Positions 9,723 through 18,479 of a stretch of 64,000 nucleotides of DNA are shown here, one piece after another. Origin of the DNA: Amarolinea sp964580725 (GTDB taxonomy: Bacteria; Chloroflexota; Anaerolineae; SSC4; Amarolineaceae); the NCBI GenBank assembly GCA_964580725.1, contig CAZOLV010000012.1:1-64000 (forward strand), in the 5' to 3' direction. How positions within the stretch are numbered: the stretch's first letter is position 1; every line of letters starts with the position of its first letter. A program made the translations under genes and the position numbers. The notes under the pieces were generated by a model. The model did no database searches. It was given only the letters and a program-made list of their open reading frames with translations, and was not told the DNA's origin.

Positions 9723-11065
9723 TCGAATCGCCGCCGCTCACCACATTTTGGGAGCTGACGCCGGCGCAGCGTGAGGCCCATCTGATCGAAGCGATCCTGG
9801 CCGCCCACGCCTGGCATTTCGAGCGCAACCGCGCCTACCGGCAGCTCGTGACGGCGCGCGGCGTCGGCCCCACGCTCACGCCGGACGCCCTGGCGCGGGT
9901 CTTGCGACCCACCGCACAGACTTTCAAGTCGTACATTGATCTGCTCGGCACACCCTTTGCGCACGACCGCCCGCACGATTTTCTTTCCTGGCTGGCCGAT
10001 CAGCTTTCCATCGAGTTGCCGCGTGCACGTTTTGGTCAATTTCGCCCGCGCTACGGCTCGCTGGAAGCCTTGCTACAGGCCATCGAGCGCAACTACGCCG
10101 ACCTCGGCCTGGAAATCCTCACCTCCAGCGGCACATCGGGCCGGGCGACCATCATCGTGCGCAACCGCGCCGCGCTGGCCCGCACCATCGAGAGCTTCTA
10201 CCTCTCCTTTCAACGCTACTTTGGGATGCAGGCCGATCACCGCGGCATCTTCATCATGCCGCGGCGGACGCGCATCGCCATGGCGCGCATGGCGCAGTTC
10301 AGCGTGCAGGGTATCGGCATGGATCCGGCGCGCGTTCATTTTACCATCCCCTTTGCCGCCGAACCCGACCATGTGCGCATCCGCGCCGGGCGCACGCTGC
10401 GCAGCGGCTGGCGGGGTCAGCTCGAACGGCGCATTTGGCATCCCGCCATGCGCTGGCTCGATGCGCACATCGTCGCCCCGCGCGCCATTGGCGCCGCCGT
10501 CGCCCTGCTGCGCCAGGCCGAGGCGGCGGACGAAAAGGTGCTGCTCTTTGCCGGCTGGCCCCATCTGCACGCCCTGGCGCTGGCCATCCTGGCCCAGGGC
10601 GAACCGTTGCGCCTGGCGCCGGGCAGCCTGATCGGCTCCGGGGGCGGCATCAAGGAACGCTTCGCCCACACCCCCGCCGCCATTCGCCAGACGTTGGGCC
10701 AGGCGCTCAGCCTGACCGGCGGCGAACCGCTGTTCGTGCGCGACACCTATGGCATGGCCGAAGGCAACTGGGCCGCCATGCAGTGCCGCCAGGGCAACTA
10801 CCACATCCCGCCCTGGGTCTACCCCGTCACTGTTGACGCCAACGACGCCCTGCAGACGAGCGACGACACCGTTGGCCTGCTCGCCTTTTTCGATCCGATT
10901 GGCGGCGGCGAGCTGTTCCCGGCTTTCTTCAAGACGGCCGATCGGGTGCGTTTGCTGCGCGGCGCCGCCCCCTGCGCCTGCGGCGAGACCGGCGCTTATC
11001 TCGCACAAGGCTCGATCCAGCGCGTGGATCTGCTGGACGAGGCCGGCTGCGCCGCCCAACTGTAG
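9719..11065 (+). CDS. LuxE-like acyl-protein synthetase (adenylate-forming)
   Basis: 448 residues from ATG 9719, which overlaps the upstream stop (ATGA) and has AGAGAGGA just before it. The adenylation P-loop TSSGTSG lies at about 135-141, and a YGMAEGNW motif (the YGMTE-like ATP/acyl site) lies further on. A Cys-rich tail (APCACGETG) follows. The size and the LuxC-like neighbour favour LuxE, which activates a fatty acid as acyl-AMP and hands it as a thioester to the reductase. The alternative is a phenylacetate-CoA ligase/F390-synthetase-like enzyme. The spacing to the next gene is only 8 bases, so the two are almost certainly coexpressed. Confidence 0.65.
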   Translation: MIESPPLTTFWELTPAQREAHLIEAILAAHAWHFERNRAYRQLVTARGVGPTLTPDALARVLRPTAQTFKSYIDLLGTPFAHDRPHDFLSWLADQLSIELPRARFGQFRPRYGSLEALLQAIERNYADLGLEILTSSGTSGRATIIVRNRAALARTIESFYLSFQRYFGMQADHRGIFIMPRRTRIAMARMAQFSVQGIGMDPARVHFTIPFAAEPDHVRIRAGRTLRSGWRGQLERRIWHPAMRWLDAHIVAPRAIGAAVALLRQAEAADEKVLLFAGWPHLHALALAILAQGEPLRLAPGSLIGSGGGIKERFAHTPAAIRQTLGQALSLTGGEPLFVRDTYGMAEGNWAAMQCRQGNYHIPPWVYPVTVDANDALQTSDDTVGLLAFFDPIGGGELFPAFFKTADRVRLLRGAAPCACGETGAYLAQGSIQRVDLLDEAGCAAQL

Positions 11066-11073
11066 GAGGAACG

Positions 11074-12771
11074 ATGGACGGTTTCTGGCTGCCCGCCCAC
11101 CTGCGACGCCTGCTCGCTCGCCCCGATCTGTCCTGGCAAACCCAGACCTACGCCGCCGGCCAGCCGGCGACGCCCGCCGACCCCCAGGCTGTGACGGCGC
11201 GCTACCCCCAATTTGCGCCCACCGACTGGCAGATGCTGTTGGCGGGCCTGCAAGCAGGGCGGGCGCACGTTCCCACCGGCGATGCCTACTGGGCCAGGCT
11301 GCACACTGCCATGCAGCAGGTCGCCCGTCGCCTGGCCAATCCCGCCGATCCTGTGCGCCGTGCACTCGTCACGGCCCTGCCCGCCTACACCGGCTATTCC
11401 GCCGCCATGCTGCAAGCAACGCTGGCCTCTTTCGATCTGATGGCGCTGGCGTCGCTGCCGGCCGCCGTGCGCCAGCTTCCGACCTGGCTGGCCGCCCACG
11501 ATTGGCAGCCGCTGCCCGGTGTGCCGGGGCGCCTGCGCTTCTTCCCGGCGACGCCGCCCTGGGATGTGCGCCGCCTTTGGCCGCGTCCAGCGCCCCTCTT
11601 TGGTCCCGTCGAGCTGCCGCGGCTGGTCATCGGCTACGGCGCCGGCAACGTGCCAGGAACGGCGCTCCTCATCACCTTGCTGACGCAGGCCGTCGGGCTG
11701 GTCAACGGGACAGCGCCGCCTGCGCTCCTCATCCGCAATTCGCGCCAGGAACCGCTCTTTGGCGCGCTCATCCTGGACGCGCTGGCCACTGCCGACCCAG
11801 ACCTGCTGGCCAATGTCGCCCTGCTTGTTTGGGATTTCGACGACGAACGGCTGCAGACGCTGCTAATGACGCAGGCCGACCTGGTCATCGCGGCGGCCAG
11901 CGATGAAACGATTGCACACATTGGTCAGGCGGCGCGGCGCGCCTCCACGCCGCCGCGCCTGCACGCCCATGGGCACAAAGTCAGTTTTGCCGCCATTGGG
12001 TGCGCCATGTTGGCGCCGCAAGCCCGGCTGCCCGGCCCTGCTGACGCAGAACGACTCGATGCGGTGACGCTGTTGGCGGCGCTCGATTCGGTGTTTTGGG
12101 ATCAAAACGGCTGTTTGTCGGCGCGGGTGCATTTCGTGGAGGGGGACGGTGGCGATGGCGTGATTCGTTATGCGCAGCGCCTGACAGCGCACTGCCGGGC
12201 GCTGGCCCATCATCTGCCACGCGGTGCCTGGCCGCGCCAGCCGCTGCACGATCGTTTCGACCGTTACCGGCTGTTGGAGACCACAGGACAAGTGCAGGTC
12301 TTCTCGGCCTACGACGATCCCTTCGTCGTGGCGCTCGACGCCCGCCCGCTGCCCGCCGACCGGGCGCGCGCCGCAACGCAGTGGGTGGGTCAGGTGAACG
12401 AGTGTCAGGGGCGGGTTATCATCGTGCGGCCGGTGAACGACCTGATGGAGATACCAAACCGCTATCTGGCGCTGTTGCCCGCCGCCAACTTGCAGTCGCT
12501 CAGCGTCGGCATGGGGCCGGGCGAGGCAGGGCCGGGATCTGCGTTCTGGCGTTTTGCCAGCGCCTGTGGGGAGCGGGGCGTCACCGCCATTCGGACCGTG
12601 GGGCGGGGCGCTTTCCCACAACTCGCCTACTCATGGGACGGTCTGCTGCCGCGCGATCTGGTCTGTACTCGCCCGCCGGGACGCTTCACCACCGTCGAAT
12701 TCGACGACCCGTTGACCGAAATCGCCGCCACATGGTCGCTCTGGCGTCACCTCGGCGCTCCGCCCGCGTAG
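11074..12771 (+). CDS. LuxC-like acyl-CoA/acyl-protein reductase
   Basis: 565 residues with the NAD(P)H-dependent aldehyde-dehydrogenase-like fold of LuxC. A nucleotide-binding region (GYGAGNVPGTALLITLL, about 188-204) is followed by the LuxC-like HGHKVSFAAIGCAML segment. The probable catalytic cysteine is Cys347 in DQNGCLSARVHFVEG. LuxC reduces the activated acyl group to a long-chain aldehyde. It is longer than the ~480 residues of bacterial LuxC, mainly through N-terminal extension. AGGAGG lies 6 bases before the ATG. No luxAB or luxD is nearby, so luminescence is not implied. The aldehyde may feed lipid, hydrocarbon or surface-polymer synthesis. Confidence 0.7.
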   Translation: MDGFWLPAHLRRLLARPDLSWQTQTYAAGQPATPADPQAVTARYPQFAPTDWQMLLAGLQAGRAHVPTGDAYWARLHTAMQQVARRLANPADPVRRALVTALPAYTGYSAAMLQATLASFDLMALASLPAAVRQLPTWLAAHDWQPLPGVPGRLRFFPATPPWDVRRLWPRPAPLFGPVELPRLVIGYGAGNVPGTALLITLLTQAVGLVNGTAPPALLIRNSRQEPLFGALILDALATADPDLLANVALLVWDFDDERLQTLLMTQADLVIAAASDETIAHIGQAARRASTPPRLHAHGHKVSFAAIGCAMLAPQARLPGPADAERLDAVTLLAALDSVFWDQNGCLSARVHFVEGDGGDGVIRYAQRLTAHCRALAHHLPRGAWPRQPLHDRFDRYRLLETTGQVQVFSAYDDPFVVALDARPLPADRARAATQWVGQVNECQGRVIIVRPVNDLMEIPNRYLALLPAANLQSLSVGMGPGEAGPGSAFWRFASACGERGVTAIRTVGRGAFPQLAYSWDGLLPRDLVCTRPPGRFTTVEFDDPLTEIAATWSLWRHLGAPPA

Positions 12772-12798
12772 CGGCGGCTGGTAACTGCCCCGCCCGAT

Positions 12799-15150
12799 TC
12801 AGATGCGCACGATGAACTCGGCATGCGGCCCAAAGCGAATGTGCGCGCCAGGCGTCAGCGGCGTGGGGGTGTGTGGAGCCAGGCGCTGTCCTTCGACGAA
12901 AGTGCCGTTGCTGCTATCCAGGTCGCTGATGGTCAGCCGGCGCCCATCCCAAACGATGCGCGCATGGTGCCTGCTGACCTGACTGTCGTCAGCCAGCACG
13001 ACGAAGTTGTCCGGGTTGCGCCCAACTGGATTGTCTCCCAGATGCAGCGCCAGCCGCAGGCCGGCGGCGTTCACCAGGTAGATGCGAGCGACTTCGGCTG
13101 CGGGCGGCGCCGGCGCACGAGGGCGCGCCGCGGCGGGTGGGCGACGCAGCAGCACGACGAGCAGCACGATGCCGCCGATCAGCCCGACAAAACTGAGACA
13201 AACCGCTGCGCCAAGCGCCACGATCAAGGCGCGCGAGGTCTGGCGGGGACGCGGCGCCGGCGGTGCAATAGGCGCAGCCGCCAACGGCGTGACGGTGGCG
13301 CGCACGAGTGCCGTGGGCGGCGGAACGGTTGTGGCCGGGATGGCCGTTGCGCCGCTGGCGCCGGGCGGAGCAGGCAGCGCCAGGCGACCATATCCGGTGG
13401 CGGCATCGGCGCCGGCCGGCTGCAGATCGAGCGCATGACTGGTCAAATAGCTGCGCACTTCGTCTGGAGAGAAATTGGGGAAGGCGCTGAGCACGAGCGC
13501 CGCGGCGCCGGCCACATGCGGCGCGGCCGCCGATGTGCCGGGGAAGTCGTCCGGCGCATAGCTCTGCGTCGAGACGCGATCGGGGGCCGCCAGTTCGGGC
13601 TTGAGCCGCTCGTCGTTGGTGGGGCCTTGCGAGCTGAACCCTTCCAATTCGTCGGTATCCCAACGCACAGCGCCGACGCTCAAGGCGCTGATAGCATCGG
13701 CGGGTGTGCTGAGACTGTAGGGCGCCGAAGGAAACTCGATCACGCCGTTGAGCGCAAAGAGATCGAAGGTGACCGGCCGTGTGGCGCCATCGGCCTTGAT
13801 GAGGATGAAGTAGGAGTCCTGGGCAAGTGACCTGAGCCGAAACCCTTCGACAGGCATGTCGCCGGGCTGCCCGCCCTGCGAGTCTTGCGAGGAGGCCATG
13901 ATGTCGCCTTTCGAGTCCACCAGGAAGAGGTCGAAGTCCTGATCAACCTGCTGCCAATCGCTCCAGTTGAGGATGATCGTGACGCCGCCCTGTTGCGGGG
14001 GACGATAGGCCATGGCCGATGTGCCGTCGGGGAACTCGTGCAGACCGTCGTTGTCGCTGTCTCGAAAGATGCCCCGATAGTGTTCTTCGGCTTCGTTGCC
14101 GCTGGCGTTGACCCACAGCACGCCGCGGGCGGTGACGTCATCCACGGTCCTGGCTTGCCGGCCGCTGCCGTCCATGGGGCCAACGGAGGAGCCGGCCGAA
14201 TGGGAAATGATGTCCACATCCTGAGAGAGCAGCCAGTCGGTGGCCAGGCCCAGGCCGGCCTCCGTGCCGGCGTAGTAGGCCAGGAACAGTTCGGCGCCAG
14301 GCGCCAGGGCGTGAACGATCTCGGCGCAGGCGGCGCCGTGCACTTCGCCCGACGCATCAGGCTCTTCGTCCGGCACAAACGACCGTGCGGTCACTTGCGC
14401 CGGCAGCTCTTTTCCCAGGAGCGCCTTGTAGCCGTCGAACCCCAGGTCGAGGATGCCGATCTTGACGCCCTGACCGTCGAAGCCGGCGCGCTGCCAGGCG
14501 GCGGCGCCCGTTTTCTCCACCGCTTCGCTGAGCGCGGCCGCGCCGAATGTGCGCAGGTTCTCCAGTGCGTCGTCGTGATCGGTTTGCGCAGGCAGGGGCA
14601 GGCGCAGCTTGACGATGTGATCGAGCTGCGTCAGATGTTCGAACATCTTGCCGGCGTTGTCCTGCTGTGCGAACTGTTCGATGAGCGACAGGGGCACGGC
14701 GATGTCAATCAAGTCTTCGAAAGCGCCCTCGATGCGAATGCCCATACGCTGCAGTTCAGCGACCACGCCCGGCGTATTGGCCGGCGCATCAATGACAAGG
14801 GTGATGTGCACCTGGTCATGCTCGTCGAGCAGGGCGCGTTCTTCGGCCAGGGCGCGCGCCGCGGTGATGCCCCCGGTCTGATAGGCCAGGACGAATTCTT
14901 TGTAGACGGAACCGAGCGCGTCGTCTCGCAGCAGATGGCCAATCTGGGGATACTGCGCCGCCAGGTCTTCCAGCGACGCGACCGGCGTCAACAGCGCCGC
15001 GCTCGGCGTGCCAAGCCCCGGTTTGACCAGCCCGACGGCCTGCGGCCGCGTCATCGCCACCAGTCCAGCTCCCGCCCCAATCAAGATCAGCGCGCTGATG
15101 ACGATGATGGATATCAGGAATTTGTGCTTATTGGTGGACAACAGACTCAT
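12799..15150 (-). CDS. Membrane subtilisin-like protease (S8) with cytoplasmic FHA domain
   Basis: 783 residues from ATG 15150 (AGGTG site upstream). An N-terminal TM helix (11-33) is followed by a ~190-residue prodomain-like region. The S8 domain has Asp235 (GILDLGFDGY), His271 (EVHGAACAEIV), Asn352 (oxyanion, ASGNE) and Ser540 (GTSAAAPHVAGAAAL). A Pro/Ala/Thr linker and a second TM helix (641-668) follow, then an FHA phosphothreonine-binding domain (695-783) with GRN, SRHHA and DSSNGT motifs. The topology puts the protease outside and the FHA inside. It is last in an operon headed by a Ser/Thr kinase, so kinase-dependent control through FHA is plausible. Confidence 0.85.
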   Translation of the reverse strand: MSLLSTNKHKFLISIIVISALILIGAGAGLVAMTRPQAVGLVKPGLGTPSAALLTPVASLEDLAAQYPQIGHLLRDDALGSVYKEFVLAYQTGGITAARALAEERALLDEHDQVHITLVIDAPANTPGVVAELQRMGIRIEGAFEDLIDIAVPLSLIEQFAQQDNAGKMFEHLTQLDHIVKLRLPLPAQTDHDDALENLRTFGAAALSEAVEKTGAAAWQRAGFDGQGVKIGILDLGFDGYKALLGKELPAQVTARSFVPDEEPDASGEVHGAACAEIVHALAPGAELFLAYYAGTEAGLGLATDWLLSQDVDIISHSAGSSVGPMDGSGRQARTVDDVTARGVLWVNASGNEAEEHYRGIFRDSDNDGLHEFPDGTSAMAYRPPQQGGVTIILNWSDWQQVDQDFDLFLVDSKGDIMASSQDSQGGQPGDMPVEGFRLRSLAQDSYFILIKADGATRPVTFDLFALNGVIEFPSAPYSLSTPADAISALSVGAVRWDTDELEGFSSQGPTNDERLKPELAAPDRVSTQSYAPDDFPGTSAAAPHVAGAAALVLSAFPNFSPDEVRSYLTSHALDLQPAGADAATGYGRLALPAPPGASGATAIPATTVPPPTALVRATVTPLAAAPIAPPAPRPRQTSRALIVALGAAVCLSFVGLIGGIVLLVVLLRRPPAAARPRAPAPPAAEVARIYLVNAAGLRLALHLGDNPVGRNPDNFVVLADDSQVSRHHARIVWDGRRLTISDLDSSNGTFVEGQRLAPHTPTPLTPGAHIRFGPHAEFIVRI

Positions 15151-15181
15151 TGAGAAACACCTGATTTCAGAAAGCAAACGA

Positions 15182-15550
15182 TTACGCACCCGACGACAGT
15201 GACCGGTCTGCAAGCCGCCACAGATCGCTCACCAGGAACCTCTGAAAATCACCGTTTTGTTCTCGGAGTCGTTCGTTGGCGATCATTTCGGGCCGGGGAT
15301 CAACGTAGTACACACCGACGGGAACGTCTCTACCAAGCAGCCTGGTCAAGATGTGTTTGTCCAGGAACACTTTGTCAATACGGTCCTTGCTGGTGGTCTT
15401 GACCGAGCCGACGATCTCTGTAGGATGAATAAACCTGGTTTCAGCCGTGATAATCGCCTGGCGTCTTGAGAAAACCATGTACAACTCGTAGGTCATCTTG
15501 TAACCGGGATGTTCAGGAACCGGAATGTCACCTGATTTGCCGTTGCTCAC
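15182..15550 (-). CDS. Small hypothetical protein between kinase and FHA-protease
   Basis: 122 residues with a GTG start and AGGAG 7 bases upstream. There is no signal peptide or TM helix, and I do not recognise a family. The sequence is charged and probably soluble, with alternating strand-like stretches (YELYMVFSRRQAIITAETRFI) and a conserved-looking GVYYVDPRPEMIANERLREQ segment. It sits 54 bases after the kinase stop and 31 bases before the protease start, all on the same strand. It is therefore likely a third component, adaptor or substrate of the kinase/protease pair. That role is inferred from position only. Confidence 0.6.
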   Translation of the reverse strand: MSNGKSGDIPVPEHPGYKMTYELYMVFSRRQAIITAETRFIHPTEIVGSVKTTSKDRIDKVFLDKHILTRLLGRDVPVGVYYVDPRPEMIANERLREQNGDFQRFLVSDLWRLADRSLSSGA

Positions 15551-15604
15551 AAGACACTCCTGCGTGAGTCACAGCGGACGACGGGGGGGCCTGCCAGACG
15601 CCGA

Positions 15605-17299
15605 TCATGTGTGAATCCAGAATGGTTTGGCTTCCTGTCCCGTGCGCACGTAGGGATCGAGTTGGACGACGGCGACGGTCCAGTAGACGTCAATCCAGGA
15701 GTCGGTTGGTATTTCGTTGACGCCAGGGGTGGCGCGGATCGAGCCGATGGTCAGGCTGTAGATGTGATTGGGGTTATTGACATAAGGAACGGGCGGTGCG
15801 ACGCCAGGGTGATCGGGGTTGTCTGACTTCCACATGCGCAGTTCGAAGCCTTCGTTGCTGGTCAACGCACGCCCGGTCCACTTCCACTGGAAGGTCTCCG
15901 AGTCACGCGGCCAGAGGGTGTAGCCGTCCACAGGCGACAGCAGAATGGGCGTGGTTGCGACATTGGAGGGACGCGGCGTGGGGCGTCTGGTGGGTGGGGC
16001 CGGAACCGGCGTCTCCGTGGGTGTCGCCGTGGGCGCCCTGGTGGGTGTGGCCGGCGGTTTGGTCGGCGTCGCCGGCGGTTTGGTCGGCGTCGCCGGCGCT
16101 TCGGTCGGCGTCGCGATGATTTCTTGAATCAGTGTCGTGGCCGTCGGCAGGTTGGTGGTTTGACCCTGGCCGACCGGGGCGTTGGCGGCAGCCAGGGTTG
16201 GGCTGTCAGCCGTGGCATCGGTTGGCCTCGGCGCCAGGGTGACAGTCGGCCGGCCGGCGACCGGGGTACCGCCGTCGCGGTTGCGCCCGCCCGTGGCCAG
16301 GCCCAGCGCCAGCACGAGCAGGACGACGATGGCCGCGCCGCCCAGGGCAAACCAGCCCCACATCGGAAAGCCGCCAGCGGGACGGGGTTGGCTGGCGGGA
16401 CGCGGCGTCGAGACGCGGCCGCCCGCCGTGCGCGGCTTGCTGTCTGGCCGGCGCTCGATGACCGTGGGCGGGGCCAGGTTGGCGTTGGCGGTGCGCAGGG
16501 CGCCTTCCAGGTCCGCCTGGAGCGCGCGCACAGTGGTAGGACGGCGGCTGGGCTGCGTCTCCAAGCCGTGGAGCAGGGCCGCTTCCAGCGCAGGGCTGAT
16601 GGCGCCGTTGAGCGAGCGCGGCGGCTTGAGCACAGTGTTGGCAATGGCGCGCTGCACGCTGTCCGGCGGCGTTTCGCCGGTGAAGAGGGCGTAGAGCGTG
16701 GCTGTCAGGGCGTAGATGTCGGAGCGCTGATCGGTGTGAGCGGCGCCGTACTGTTCGGGCGGCGAAAAGCCGGGAGTGATGCCCAGGGCGCCGGTGGCGG
16801 TGCGCTGCTGCTGTGACCCAACTTTGGTCAGGCCAAAGTCAACCAGCACGGCGCGGCCATCGGGCGTCACGCGGATGTTTTGCGGCTTGATGTCACGGTG
16901 GATGATGGGGGGATTTTGGCTGTGCATGTAGTGCAGCGCGTCGCAGATTTGACCAAACCAGCCCATCACCTCGTTGGGCAGCAGGCGGCCGCGCGCCTGC
17001 AGTTCCTCGGCCAGGTTCTTCCCCTCGATGAAGTCCATGACCAGGTACTGGACGCCCTGCGCCGTGATGAAGTGGTCAATGACGCGCGGCAGGTTGTGAT
17101 GATGCAAACGGGCCAGCACCCTGGCCTCTTGCGCAAACTGCGTCTGGGCGTCGGTTGTGGTCAGGGTGTTTTCTTTGAGCGCCACCCACTGCTCCAGGCG
17201 CAAGTCCCAGGCCCGGTAGACGGCGCCCATTCCACCCTGACCCAACAGGCGGTCCAGGCGATAACGACCTTCGAGAATGGATCCAGGATTCAGAGGCAT
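15605..17299 (-). CDS. Transmembrane Ser/Thr protein kinase (PknB type)
   Basis: 564 residues from ATG 17299 (GAGAGAAAG just upstream); the longer open frame has no better start. The kinase domain (about 12-270) has GQGGMG (20-25), Lys42, HRD (134-136), DFG (154-156) and SPPEQYG, so it is predicted active. A single TM helix (about 318-342) is followed by a Thr/Pro-rich stalk with repeated PATPTKP units. A ~110-residue extracellular beta-rich domain ends the protein (LLSPVDGYTLWPRDSETFQW, fibronectin-like). It heads an operon with the small protein and the FHA-protease. A TATAAT at 17380-17385 lies upstream. Confidence 0.85.
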   Translation of the reverse strand: MPLNPGSILEGRYRLDRLLGQGGMGAVYRAWDLRLEQWVALKENTLTTTDAQTQFAQEARVLARLHHHNLPRVIDHFITAQGVQYLVMDFIEGKNLAEELQARGRLLPNEVMGWFGQICDALHYMHSQNPPIIHRDIKPQNIRVTPDGRAVLVDFGLTKVGSQQQRTATGALGITPGFSPPEQYGAAHTDQRSDIYALTATLYALFTGETPPDSVQRAIANTVLKPPRSLNGAISPALEAALLHGLETQPSRRPTTVRALQADLEGALRTANANLAPPTVIERRPDSKPRTAGGRVSTPRPASQPRPAGGFPMWGWFALGGAAIVVLLVLALGLATGGRNRDGGTPVAGRPTVTLAPRPTDATADSPTLAAANAPVGQGQTTNLPTATTLIQEIIATPTEAPATPTKPPATPTKPPATPTRAPTATPTETPVPAPPTRRPTPRPSNVATTPILLSPVDGYTLWPRDSETFQWKWTGRALTSNEGFELRMWKSDNPDHPGVAPPVPYVNNPNHIYSLTIGSIRATPGVNEIPTDSWIDVYWTVAVVQLDPYVRTGQEAKPFWIHT

Positions 17300-17379
17300 C
17301 TTTCTCTCTCCAATCATGCGGAGCAATACGGTCATGCCAGTTCGTTGGGACACACGGCATGACGTTGCACGACAGTCGA

Positions 17380-17385
17380 ATTATA
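17380..17385 (-). promoter_or_regulatory. Candidate -10 box of the kinase/FHA-protease operon
   Basis: On the minus strand this reads TATAAT, about 80 bases upstream of the kinase ATG (17299) and just after the suf operon ends. No good -35 hexamer is visible at the expected spacing (GTGCAT or TGTGCA only), so the assignment rests on the -10 alone. Confidence 0.35.
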
Positions 17386-17415
17386 CTGCAAGATCGAGAA
17401 AGATGCACACTGGCG

Positions 17416-17721
17416 CTAAAAAATGCCCAGTTCCTCCCGCGCCTCTTCACTCATCATGTTCGGATTCCAAAATGGCGTCCACACCAGGTCAATGTTGACA
17501 TCTTCCAGCTCTGGGAACGCCTGGTGTACCGATCTTTGCGCATCGCCCAGAATCATCGGCCCAACCGGGCAGCCAGGGCTGGTCAGGGTCATGGTGATGG
17601 TGGCGGCGTTGTCTTCGACGGCAATGCCATAGACCAGGCCCAGGTCAACCACGTTCAGCATCAGTTCCGGGTCGCGCACGTTGGCCCGGATCACTTCTCG
17701 AATCTCGTCAGGTGTTGGCAT
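17416..17721 (-). CDS. DUF59/MIP18 family Fe-S assembly factor (SufT-like)
   Basis: 101 residues from ATG 17721. It shows the DUF59 pattern: DPELMLNVVDLGLVYG near the N-terminus and the conserved cysteine motif TSPGCPVG in the middle. Members such as SufT assist maturation or transfer of Fe-S clusters. It is the last gene of the suf operon, 31 bases after the Rieske ferredoxin, which supports the role. The upstream in-frame extension overlaps the Rieske gene and is not needed. The identity of the family is clear; the exact client is unknown. Confidence 0.85.
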   Translation of the reverse strand: MPTPDEIREVIRANVRDPELMLNVVDLGLVYGIAVEDNAATITMTLTSPGCPVGPMILGDAQRSVHQAFPELEDVNIDLVWTPFWNPNMMSEEAREELGIF

Positions 17722-17752
17722 CTTCTCGTTTTCCTCTCTGTTCTTACGTTCA

Positions 17753-18064
17753 TCACGACGCTGCAACCAGCACATGGTCGGCTTCGACGGTCACTTCGTA
17801 GGTGTTGGTTGGCTCGAAGGCGGGCATACGTGTGGCGGCGCCGGTGCGCACATCGAAGCGGGCGCCGTGCCGCGGACATTCGACCTCATGACCGATCAAG
17901 CTGCCGCTGGCCAGGTCGCCGCCGTCATGGGTACAGACATCTTCCAGGGCATAGAACTTGCCGCCGACATTGAAAACCGCCACGGTCACGCCGTCAATTT
18001 CTACCAGTTTTCGGCCACCCACCGGAATATCGGCCTGGGCGGCCACCTTCACGAATTTCGCCAT
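17753..18064 (-). CDS. Rieske-type [2Fe-2S] ferredoxin
   Basis: 103 residues from ATG 18064 (GAGGAAG upstream). The cluster ligands are seen as Cys44-X-His46 and Cys63-X2-His66 (CTHDGGDL ... CPRHGARFD), the Rieske pattern of small soluble ferredoxins. There is no TM helix, so it is cytosolic. It lies in the suf operon between sufU and the DUF59 gene. An electron donor for cluster assembly, or for a downstream oxidoreductase, is plausible. A similar Rieske protein often accompanies SUF genes in Gram-positive and related genomes. Confidence 0.85.
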   Translation of the reverse strand: MAKFVKVAAQADIPVGGRKLVEIDGVTVAVFNVGGKFYALEDVCTHDGGDLASGSLIGHEVECPRHGARFDVRTGAATRMPAFEPTNTYEVTVEADHVLVAAS

Positions 18065-18081
18065 GCTTCCTCGCCGTCCTT

Positions 18082-18462
18082 CTAATCGTCGCTGTCGTCC
18101 AGACCCCAAACGCCGGCCTTCATCACTTTGAGCGGCAGCAGCGCACACTTCAGGCGCACCGGCCCAATTTCGATGCCCAACAGATCGAGCACATCGTCTT
18201 TCGTCCAGCCTTTGAGATCGTCCAGCGACGCGCCGATGATTTCGTCCATCAGCATCGAGGCCGAGGCCTGGCTGATGGCGCAGCCCTTGCCGCGGAAGGC
18301 CGCATCCACCACGCGCCCGTCGGCGATCTTCAGGTCAATCGTGATCTCGTCGCCGCAGAACGGATTGGTGTCGTGATAGGTGGCGGAGGGGTCGTCCAGT
18401 TCGCCATAGTGATGCGGATGGCGATAGTGTTCCAGAATCTCGCCGCGATACAGTGCGTCCAT
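18082..18462 (-). CDS. sufU: SufU Fe-S scaffold / sulfur-transfer protein
   Basis: 126 residues, IscU/NifU-N fold. Ligands are Cys36 with Asp38 (NPFCGDE), Cys61 (GKGCAIS) and Cys106 (LKCALLPL). SufU accepts persulfide from SufS, usually through zinc-mediated ligand exchange, and feeds SufBCD. It sits 17 bases downstream of sufS. It is the closer of the two paralogs here to canonical SufU (YRGEILEHYRHPHHYGEL at the start). A second paralog lies on the other side of sufS. Confidence 0.9.
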   Translation of the reverse strand: MDALYRGEILEHYRHPHHYGELDDPSATYHDTNPFCGDEITIDLKIADGRVVDAAFRGKGCAISQASASMLMDEIIGASLDDLKGWTKDDVLDLLGIEIGPVRLKCALLPLKVMKAGVWGLDDSDD

Positions 18463-18479
18463 CTCGTTCTTCCCCCTGG

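Noticed and set aside
9719..12771. A luminescence operon
   Set aside because: No luxAB or luxD is present. The LuxC/LuxE-like pair alone does not imply light production.
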